Shown piece after piece: positions 1 to 5,801 of a stretch of 6,021 bases of DNA; positions within the stretch are counted from its first letter, which is position 1; the number at the start of each line of letters is the position of its first letter. The notes under the pieces are model-generated. The model did not search any database. It was not told where the DNA came from and was given only the letters and a program-made list of their open reading frames with translations. The stretch is from Erysipelotrichia bacterium (lineage in GTDB: Bacteria > Bacillota_I > Bacilli_A > RFN20 > CAG-826). The DNA lies in contig JAAZFR010000158.1 in the NCBI GenBank assembly GCA_012971835.1, forward strand, positions 1 to 6,021, given 5' to 3'. The position numbers were made by a program, and so were the translations under genes.

Positions 1-47
1 GGGTGGAGCATCTCATCATAAGTTGGTCCAAATGGGATTTTTGTCAT
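1..47 (-). CDS. Start of an unidentified downstream gene (3' part outside window)
   Basis: An ATG at 47 opens a frame running to the window edge, reading MTKIPFGPTYDEMLHP or similar. It starts 2 bases after the TAG stop of the threonine-synthase-like gene and has AAGGAG 10 bases upstream, which matches the layout of the other genes in the operon. About 15 codons are too few to identify a product. In related loci a YgeY-type peptidase, a carbamoyltransferase or a hydantoinase could stand here, but nothing seen decides between them. Confidence 0.6.
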   Translation of the reverse strand, partial: MTKIPFGPTYDEMLH

Positions 48-49
48 TT

Positions 50-1294
50 CTATTTGACTCCTTTTTCTTTTAAATACTTGTGTAGGGCCTCAATATCAGG
101 CTTTAGAAGGACAGGCGGGCTAATTGCTTTTTGGGCATTAGTCGGGTCTTTCAAACCATTGCCAGTGACAATAAATGTCACAGATTCATCAGGTTTGATT
201 AAACCGATTTTTAGAGCTTCTTGAATACCAGCTAGTGCTGTAACCCCCGCTGGTTCTCCAAAGATGCCTTCAAGGCGCCCTAAAAGCGCCATACTCTCTA
301 GTATATGCTTATCGCTGACACTTATAAAGTGCCCCCCGCTTTTTTTGATTGCATTCATCGCTTTGACAGGATTGCGTGGAATACCCACCGCAATTGAATC
401 AGCAATTGTATTTTCGTCAGTCTCTTTTAATTCTTCATTATTTTCAAAAGCTGTCACAAAGGGGGCGCAACCCGAACTTTGCACACCAAGAATTTTGGGT
501 ATACGTTTAATAAGGCCTAATTGAAGCAAATCGTAAAAACCTTTGTAGACTCCACCAACACTGCAACCATCACCGACAGAAATAGCGACCCAATCAGTTG
601 GTTCAAAACTTAGTTGCTCGGCAATTTCTAGGGCGACTGTTTTTTTGCCTTCAACCATATGCGGATTTATTGCGGCGTTGCGATTGTACCAATGATATGT
701 TTCAATCGCCTTGCGAGATAGGTTATACGTATCTTTATAGTCGCCATCAACACAAATAACGGTGGCACCATAAATTGATAATTGCGTAAGCTTGCCAATT
801 GGTGCCCTTTTTGGCACAAAGATGACGCTTTTTAACCCAATATGGGCCGCTTGACAAGCCAAACTTGAAGCAGCATTACCAGTCGAAGAACAGGATATTG
901 TTTTTGCTCCTGCTTCAATTGCTTTTAAAACAGCGACACCACTTGCGCGATCTTTTGTTGATCCACTTGGATTCAAGCCCTCATCTTTAATATACAAAGT
1001 TTTAATGCCTAGATGTTTTGCTAAATGTTTTGATTTATAAAGCGGCGTCCAACCAATTCTTAACATTTCGCTAATGTGGTCATCGCGAATACTCATAATT
1101 GGGGCATACCGCCACATTGAATAATCGTGGTTGTTTTTAAAATAGTCAAGGCTAACAATATTCTTTAATTTTTCATAGTCATATTCAACATCGAGAATGC
1201 CTTTGTCGCCACAAGACGGACATGTGTAAATCGCTTCATCAGGCGCATAATTTTGGCCACACAATGTGCAGCGATAACCTTTAAATTTGTGCAT
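50..1294 (-). CDS. Threonine synthase-like PLP-dependent enzyme (ThrC family, fold type II) with N-terminal zinc ribbon
   Basis: 414 residues. Cys9, Cys12, Cys25 and Cys28 form an N-terminal zinc ribbon ('YRCTLCGQ' and 'TCPSCGD'), followed by 'DVEYDYEKLK', as in many ThrC-family proteins. The core is a fold-type II PLP enzyme: 'NPSGSTKDRAS' (108-118) with Lys114 as the expected Schiff-base lysine, 'SSTGNAASSLA' (136-146) contacting substrate and cofactor, a glycine-rich phosphate loop 'GDGCSVGGVYKGF' (241-253), 'FGEPAG' (345-350) and 'TGNGLKDP' (377-384). Classic threonine synthase turns O-phosphohomoserine into threonine, but no threonine-pathway gene is visible nearby. Placement directly after a purine-hydroxylase trio suggests a catabolic lyase or ammonia-lyase role, as YgeX plays in the E. 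coli locus; this is inference. The ATG at 1294 follows AAGG (1302-1305) with 7 bases between, 13 bases after the FAD-subunit stop; the gene ends in TAG. The family is secure, the substrate is not. Confidence 0.88.
   Translation of the reverse strand: MHKFKGYRCTLCGQNYAPDEAIYTCPSCGDKGILDVEYDYEKLKNIVSLDYFKNNHDYSMWRYAPIMSIRDDHISEMLRIGWTPLYKSKHLAKHLGIKTLYIKDEGLNPSGSTKDRASGVAVLKAIEAGAKTISCSSTGNAASSLACQAAHIGLKSVIFVPKRAPIGKLTQLSIYGATVICVDGDYKDTYNLSRKAIETYHWYNRNAAINPHMVEGKKTVALEIAEQLSFEPTDWVAISVGDGCSVGGVYKGFYDLLQLGLIKRIPKILGVQSSGCAPFVTAFENNEELKETDENTIADSIAVGIPRNPVKAMNAIKKSGGHFISVSDKHILESMALLGRLEGIFGEPAGVTALAGIQEALKIGLIKPDESVTFIVTGNGLKDPTNAQKAISPPVLLKPDIEALHKYLKEKGVK
58..63 (-). promoter_or_regulatory. 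Ribosome binding site AAGGAG for the partial downstream gene
   Basis: AAGGAG on the minus strand lies within the final Lys-Gly-Val codons of the threonine-synthase-like gene and 10 bases before the ATG at 47. It is the main support for the short partial gene being real and indicates that the operon continues past the window. Confidence 0.55.
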
Positions 1295-1307
1295 TATAAC
1301 ACCTTCT

Positions 1308-2156
1308 TCATTTCATTCCTTTGATGAATGATTCAATAATATTGGTCGCCACTTTACGGCGATACACTTTATTAGATCTTTGATCATCAATAGGAGAAAT
1401 TAATTTGTTGGATTCTTCTAAAATTCGTGGCAAATCATCAATTATTTGTTCAATTGTGTGATTTTTAAGTGAATTTTCCAATTCGTGACTTCTAGCCACC
1501 ATGGCTGCAACCGAGCCAAAGGCGAGACGGATATCTGATACTAAACCGAAATTAACTAGATATATGCCTGCAAAAGAAACCTTGCTAATTGAATCGGCCC
1601 GTCTTCCGCCAACCTTCACCCATTTGTATTTGGTAATCGGTAGAAGAGGAATGATAATTTCTTTAATTAGTTCATTAACTCGCAAATCAATTTTTCGAAC
1701 GCCAGTAATAAATTTTTCAATAGGTATGATTCTTTCACCATCAACACTAGATACCACTACTTCGGCATCGTATAAATAAAGGGCAACAAGACTATCACCA
1801 GCCGGTGAAGCGTTGGCAATATTCCCAGCTAAAGTCGCACTGTGACGAATTCCAGGACTTCCGATTTCACGAATAACTTCTTTTAATAAATCAGGAACAT
1901 CGGGATGATGAGATATATCTTCTAATTTGGAACAAGCTCCAATGACAATAGAATTTCTCTTATCATCTTTTTTAATATAATTAAGTTCTTCGAGATTGGC
2001 GATATAACAAACGTCCTTTGTAAACTTAGGAGGAGTGCCGGCTGTATTCCGTTTTTGAATCATTAAGTCGGTGCCACCAGCCATAATATGGCATGGCCCC
2101 GCATTCAAGACTTCAAGCGCTTCTTGAAGATTATTAGGGATGATATGTTTTACCAT
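1308..2156 (-). CDS. xdhB: Xanthine dehydrogenase family, FAD-binding (medium) subunit
   Basis: 282 residues, typical of the CoxM/XdhB/YgfM medium subunit, which takes electrons from the [2Fe-2S] subunit and passes them to an outside acceptor. The first FAD-phosphate loop is 'MAGGTD' (25-30). The second is 'ATLAGNIANASPAGDS' (107-122), preceded by 'GSPGIRHS'. A conserved 'KVGGRRADSISKVS' (181-194) and the C-terminal 'YRRKVA' (265-270) after an Asp-Gln-Arg-Ser turn complete the CO-dehydrogenase flavoprotein C-terminal domain. I see no [4Fe-4S] insertion of the kind found in 4-hydroxybenzoyl-CoA reductase. The ATG at 2156 overlaps the [2Fe-2S] gene's stop by 7 bases, with AGGAG at 2164-2168, 7 bases upstream. 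The gene ends in TGA. The electron acceptor (NAD, ferredoxin or another carrier) cannot be read from the sequence; the ferredoxin-bearing flavoprotein in the same operon is a candidate partner. E. coli YgfM is the contextual counterpart. Confidence 0.93.
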   Translation of the reverse strand: MVKHIIPNNLQEALEVLNAGPCHIMAGGTDLMIQKRNTAGTPPKFTKDVCYIANLEELNYIKKDDKRNSIVIGACSKLEDISHHPDVPDLLKEVIREIGSPGIRHSATLAGNIANASPAGDSLVALYLYDAEVVVSSVDGERIIPIEKFITGVRKIDLRVNELIKEIIIPLLPITKYKWVKVGGRRADSISKVSFAGIYLVNFGLVSDIRLAFGSVAAMVARSHELENSLKNHTIEQIIDDLPRILEESNKLISPIDDQRSNKVYRRKVATNIIESFIKGMK

Positions 2157-2623
2157 AAACCTGCTCCTAACTCAGCAGCTTTTTGAACCGCTTTAATAAT
2201 CATGTTATAACCAGTACAACGACATAGATTTCCAGAAAGTCCAATGCGAATCTCTTCATCACTTGGATGAGGGTTAATCGACAGAAGACTTTCGGCTGCC
2301 ATAATCATGCCCGGTGTGCAAATTCCACACTGCGAACCACCTTCAGTATGGAAAGCATCCTTTAACACTTGATAACGTTTTGTTTTAGCTAACCCTTCGA
2401 TTGTTAAAATCTTTTTGCCTTTAGCATTTGCTAAAGGAAAGCAGCAACTATTGACGACTCGGCCATTAACTAGAACCGAACAGGCTCCGCACTCGCCTTC
2501 GCCACATCCTTCTTTAGTGCCAGTCAACTGAAAATAATCGCGTAAAACATCGAGTAAGCGAAGACTCGGATCGAGTGCGACGGTAACATCTTCACCATTC
2601 AAATTAAATCTTATTTTATTCAT
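2150..2623 (-). CDS. xdhC: Xanthine dehydrogenase family, [2Fe-2S] iron-sulfur (small) subunit
   Basis: 157 residues, the usual length of CoxS/XdhC-type subunits that relay electrons from the molybdenum centre to the FAD subunit. The N-terminal plant-type ferredoxin fold binds one cluster with Cys40, Cys45, Cys48 and Cys60 (the 'GCGEGECGACSV' motif, then 'NSCC'). The C-terminal four-helix domain binds the second with Cys99 and Cys102 ('QCGICTPGM') and Cys134 and Cys136 ('NLCRCTGY'). All eight ligands are present. Cys61 directly follows ligand Cys60 and is an additional cysteine. The ATG at 2623 overlaps the large-subunit stop by 8 bases. Its binding site, GGAG at 2634-2637, is 10 bases upstream, slightly longer spacing than its neighbours. 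The stop overlaps the FAD-subunit start by 7 bases. In E. coli XdhD this domain is fused to the molybdenum domain; here it is separate. Confidence 0.95.
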   Translation of the reverse strand: MNKIRFNLNGEDVTVALDPSLRLLDVLRDYFQLTGTKEGCGEGECGACSVLVNGRVVNSCCFPLANAKGKKILTIEGLAKTKRYQVLKDAFHTEGGSQCGICTPGMIMAAESLLSINPHPSDEEIRIGLSGNLCRCTGYNMIIKAVQKAAELGAGLW

Positions 2624-4709
2624 TGTTTATCAACTCCATGATGTATTCGGGTGTTGCCGGAATGCGATTAACTTTGCGTTTGATGGCGTTTTCAATCGCT
2701 AGTGCAACAGCTGGTGCTCCTCCGACAAAAGTAAGCTCGCCGACGCCTTTAGCTCCATACGGTCCATACAAAAAGGGATTATCCATAATAATCGTTTCCA
2801 TCGGTGGCATATCCATTGAGGTCGGAATAATATAATCAGTCAAGTTTTTTTGTTTTAACTTGCCTTTTTCATGGCGCATATTTTCTAAATAGCCATAGGC
2901 TATTCCTTGAGTAATACCACCATCAGCCTGGCCAATAACCATTCTTTCATCGATGGCCTTACCAATATCATAAACACTCCAAATGCCTTTTAATTGAACT
3001 TCGTATGTTACAGGTGAAATCTCAACTTCGACAACATTTACTCCCCAAGAATATGATGGGTAAGCGTCACCTTGAAGCTTTCTTTCGTCCCACTGAATAT
3101 AGTCAGGTTGTTTATACTGCTCAATAATTTCCTGATACTCGCCTTTTTTCCAATTATCTTTCAGTTTTTGGGCAGCGCGAGCTAATAAGCCGCCGACAAT
3201 CATCATTGTTCTTGAGGCGACAGTCGGTCCTGAATCAGGCGCTAAATCAGTGTCCGGATAATCAAAGACGACTTGTTCATTAGGAATGTCAAGGACCATC
3301 GCCACTACGCGTTTAAGTGATGTTTTTGCCCCTTGGCCCATGTCGACAGCAACGATATACAAATGAACAATATCTTTCTCATCTTTAACAAGGCGAACTC
3401 TAGATTTTATATGCGTGCTCTCGCCATCGCCGGTAAAACCACAGCCATGGAGGAACCAACTCATGCCAATACCTTTAAAGACTCCTGGTTTGGCGTATTC
3501 TTTTGTCTTGCGATGATAATCGGACATCTCTGTTGCCTTGGCTATCATTTTATCCATGATAATTGGGTCGCGGAAAAGACCACTTGTCGATGTTAAATCT
3601 CCTTGCTTAACCAAATGGTTAAGTCTAAAGGTGAATGGATCGACCCCTAAATCTTTGGCAAGGTGAGTCATAAACATTTCTATAGCAAAAATCATTTGTG
3701 GAGACCCAAAGCCGCGAAAGGCTCCGGTTGGAACGGTATTAGTTATATATACGTTGCCGGAAACTTCGAGATTATCAATCGTGTAGGCGTCAGTTACTGC
3801 CAACATAGCACGCGATAGAACAACCGCGCTCAACCCGATATAAGCGCCAGCGTCTAAACCAACATCGGCTTTGATGCCTAATACTTTATTATTTTGATCA
3901 ATTTTTGCTTCTAAAGTTATAGAAGACGGGTGACGTTTTGTCGTCACTAACATATCTTCTTCGCGTTCGAAAATCATTTTAATTGGCTGTTTGATTTTTA
4001 CAACCGCAGTCGCGAGTTGGCAAGCAATGGTTGAAGGAAATTCTTCTTTGCCACCAAAGGCACCCCCAACCGCTGGTTGAATAACGCGGACTTTATCTTC
4101 GGGATAGCCCAAAGTGTTAATAACGGCGTTTTTTATGTAATAAGGACATTGCATTGATCCCATTAAAGTGACTTTGCCGCCTTCTTCTAAATAAGCTAGC
4201 ATTCCTTGCGGTTCAATATAGGCTTGTTCTTGATATCCTGTATCAAAGGTTTCCTTAATTGTTCTAACGTTTCGTCTAGAGGCTTCTGCAAAATTGCCCT
4301 TTTTAAACGACTTATGAGCCACGCTATTAACTAAATCAAAAACAGGTTCTTCTTCTTCATAATTTATAACGACTTGACTAATGATTTTATCGATCACAAG
4401 CTTATCGGGTCCGACAACAAGCATAATCGGCTCGCCAATATAATTAACGCGGTTAACTGGGAAAACAGGCCAATCGGTAAATACCATTTTGACATAATTC
4501 TCTTTGACGACATCCTGATGATCAACAACATGGTATCCATTTGGTAATTTAGGAACGGAAATATTGACGATTTTACCCTTAGCGATTGACGAACGGACTG
4601 TTTTTGCAAATAACATATTGTCGAAAACGATGTCCGAAACATATTTAGCTTCGCCAGAGCACTTTTCTTCGTGGTCGACTTTAGGTGTTGATTTCTTCGG
4701 ATCGAACAT
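2616..4709 (-). CDS. xdhA: Xanthine dehydrogenase family, molybdopterin-binding (large) subunit
   Basis: A 697-residue catalytic subunit of a molybdenum hydroxylase, which adds water-derived oxygen to a heteroaromatic carbon in the cytosol. Residues 15-125 form the a/b-hammerhead domain ('SGEAKYVSDI' near 18; 'VNYIGEPIMLVV' near 88). The Mo-cofactor region follows with 'MQCPYYIKN' (Gln187), 'GGAFGGKE' (215-222), 'TGAFRGFGSPQ' (328-338), 'DMGQGAKTS' (456-464), 'DSGPTVASR' (492-500) and 'GAKGVGELTFVGGAP' (652-666). Glu222, Arg332 and Glu658 correspond to bovine xanthine oxidase Glu802, Arg880 and Glu1261, the purine-binding and catalytic residues. The CO dehydrogenase AYRCSFR loop is absent. 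This favours a purine substrate, but sequence alone does not tell xanthine from hypoxanthine or another purine. It is somewhat shorter than E. coli XdhA (about 750). AAAAGGAG lies 6 bases before the ATG, across the upstream stop region; the 3' end overlaps the [2Fe-2S] gene by 8 bases. Symbol follows E. coli XdhA naming; it could equally be called an XdhD-type enzyme split from its iron-sulfur domain. Confidence 0.9.
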   Translation of the reverse strand: MFDPKKSTPKVDHEEKCSGEAKYVSDIVFDNMLFAKTVRSSIAKGKIVNISVPKLPNGYHVVDHQDVVKENYVKMVFTDWPVFPVNRVNYIGEPIMLVVGPDKLVIDKIISQVVINYEEEEPVFDLVNSVAHKSFKKGNFAEASRRNVRTIKETFDTGYQEQAYIEPQGMLAYLEEGGKVTLMGSMQCPYYIKNAVINTLGYPEDKVRVIQPAVGGAFGGKEEFPSTIACQLATAVVKIKQPIKMIFEREEDMLVTTKRHPSSITLEAKIDQNNKVLGIKADVGLDAGAYIGLSAVVLSRAMLAVTDAYTIDNLEVSGNVYITNTVPTGAFRGFGSPQMIFAIEMFMTHLAKDLGVDPFTFRLNHLVKQGDLTSTSGLFRDPIIMDKMIAKATEMSDYHRKTKEYAKPGVFKGIGMSWFLHGCGFTGDGESTHIKSRVRLVKDEKDIVHLYIVAVDMGQGAKTSLKRVVAMVLDIPNEQVVFDYPDTDLAPDSGPTVASRTMMIVGGLLARAAQKLKDNWKKGEYQEIIEQYKQPDYIQWDERKLQGDAYPSYSWGVNVVEVEISPVTYEVQLKGIWSVYDIGKAIDERMVIGQADGGITQGIAYGYLENMRHEKGKLKQKNLTDYIIPTSMDMPPMETIIMDNPFLYGPYGAKGVGELTFVGGAPAVALAIENAIKRKVNRIPATPEYIMELINNE

Positions 4710-4712
4710 TAC

Positions 4713-5801
4713 TTACTCCTTTTCTTCCATGACAATTGCCCCAGTTGGACACTTGACCGGACAAAGTCCACACTGGAAGCATTTATTTGGATCAAAGGTT
4801 ATGACATCTTTCATCTCAATGGCAAAATATGGGCAAATTTTTACACACAGCATACAGCGAATACATTTTTCGGGAATGAGGTAAGGAGTATTTCCTTCAT
4901 ATTTAACTTTGTTCACAAGTTGTGTATCAATAACTTCTTGAATCGAGGAGAAACCATTTCTTTCTAAAGACTTAGGAAGGTCTTCAATAATTTTGGCATA
5001 TAACTGCTTACCTTTAAGCAAGGCCGCCGAAAGCATTTGCACTCCGCTGGCCCCAGCTAATAAAAACTCAATTACATCATCGGCGGTAGCAATTCCGCCA
5101 ACACCGATAACCGTTAATGATGGTTCTGCTTGTTTGATTGTATAAACGGTAGCTAAAGCTAAATTCTTGATGACCGGTCCGCTCGTCCACACGAAACCTT
5201 TTTCGTTTCCGTAAATGATGCGACGTTTTTTGATATCGATTTTCATCGTCGGTCCAAGCGAATTGACTGCCACTACTCCATTTGCACCAGCTTCCTTAAT
5301 AGCTTTTGCAAAACCGGAAGGATCAGGAATGTGCGGGCTAATTTTCATGTAGAGTGGTTTTTTGGTATGTTTACGAATCGTTTTGACAGTTTCGGCAATA
5401 ACGGAGTGATCAGTGCCCACATAGTGAGTGGAAACTTCAAAGGCATCAGCAAAGCGATCAAGTAACGGAATGAGGACTTCCATATCTTCTTTGGTATAGC
5501 CAACGCTGACAATTAAGGGGCGACCATCATTGACAGCTGCAAATTCCGGCAAAAATTCCTCAATCCACTTTTCTTTGTTATATTCACTCCAAAGTTCGCT
5601 GTTCATGATATATTCGCGATCGCCATAAATACAAGGGCGAGGAATATGAGCATCTTTAGTAGAAATCGTCTTGGTGACAATTGCTCCACAGCCTGCATCC
5701 TTCATAAAAACCAAGCGTTCAGTGTCGCCGACGAGCGGCCCAGCTGCGGGCATGAGGGGATTAGCAAGAACTAATCCATCAAATTTAGTTGTTAAATCCA
5801 T
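4713..5801 (-). CDS. PreA/dihydroorotate dehydrogenase-like flavoprotein with C-terminal 2x[4Fe-4S] ferredoxin domain
   Basis: A 362-residue protein from the ATG at 5801. Residues 1-290 form an FMN-type TIM barrel of the dihydroorotate/dihydropyrimidine dehydrogenase family: 'NPLMPAAGP' near residue 14, 'GAIVTKTIS' near 39, 'KISPH' near 153, 'VAVNS' near 177, and the phosphate-binding 'GVGGIATADD' (233-242) followed by 'LAGASGVQMLSA'. Residues 310-353 carry two CxxCxxCxxxCP clusters: Cys313/316/319/323 and Cys341/344/347/351. Domain order resembles bacterial PreA, which with the NAD-binding partner PreT reduces pyrimidines. However, the family's catalytic loop after 'LELN.SCP' is replaced here by a short 'FEVSTHYVG' (121-129), with no Cys in the loop. 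The reaction is therefore uncertain; a purine-pathway reductase or electron-transfer flavoprotein is plausible. It sits between ssnA and the molybdenum hydroxylase genes, 3 bases before the latter. An in-frame ATG at 5828 would add 9 residues inside ssnA but lacks a binding site. Confidence 0.85.
   Translation of the reverse strand: MDLTTKFDGLVLANPLMPAAGPLVGDTERLVFMKDAGCGAIVTKTISTKDAHIPRPCIYGDREYIMNSELWSEYNKEKWIEEFLPEFAAVNDGRPLIVSVGYTKEDMEVLIPLLDRFADAFEVSTHYVGTDHSVIAETVKTIRKHTKKPLYMKISPHIPDPSGFAKAIKEAGANGVVAVNSLGPTMKIDIKKRRIIYGNEKGFVWTSGPVIKNLALATVYTIKQAEPSLTVIGVGGIATADDVIEFLLAGASGVQMLSAALLKGKQLYAKIIEDLPKSLERNGFSSIQEVIDTQLVNKVKYEGNTPYLIPEKCIRCMLCVKICPYFAIEMKDVITFDPNKCFQCGLCPVKCPTGAIVMEEKE

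Noticed and set aside
274..290. GGCGC / GCGCC inverted repeat with a 7-base loop as a possible terminator
   Set aside because: The stem is only 5 bp, lies inside the conserved ThrC-family coding region, and has no T-run consistent with termination.
3..524. Plus-strand open frames at 3-224 and 264-524
   Set aside because: They are antisense to the strongly supported ThrC-family gene, show no recognisable motif, and have no convincing ribosome binding site.
1308..1310. TGA read as tryptophan (Mycoplasma-type code)
   Set aside because: Tryptophans checked here use TGG, and the TGA falls where FAD-subunit proteins normally end. Reading through would only add a few residues overlapping the next gene's start.
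1501..1779. Plus-strand open frame of 92 codons
   Set aside because: It is antisense to the FAD-subunit gene, whose FAD motifs and length are intact; no family resemblance.
2623..3596. Plus-strand open frames at 2623-2835 and 3333-3596
   Set aside because: Both are antisense to the molybdenum subunit at conserved motif regions, so codon constraint on the true gene explains them.
2616..4709. Large subunit as carbon monoxide dehydrogenase or aldehyde oxidoreductase
   Set aside because: The AYRCSFR active-site loop of CO dehydrogenase is absent; the loop reads 'GAFRGFG', and the purine-type Glu and Arg are both present.
4394..4884. Minus-strand frame 4394-4642 and plus-strand frame 4564-4884
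   Set aside because: The first is an out-of-frame shadow of the molybdenum subunit. The second crosses the boundary of two real genes antisense and resembles nothing.
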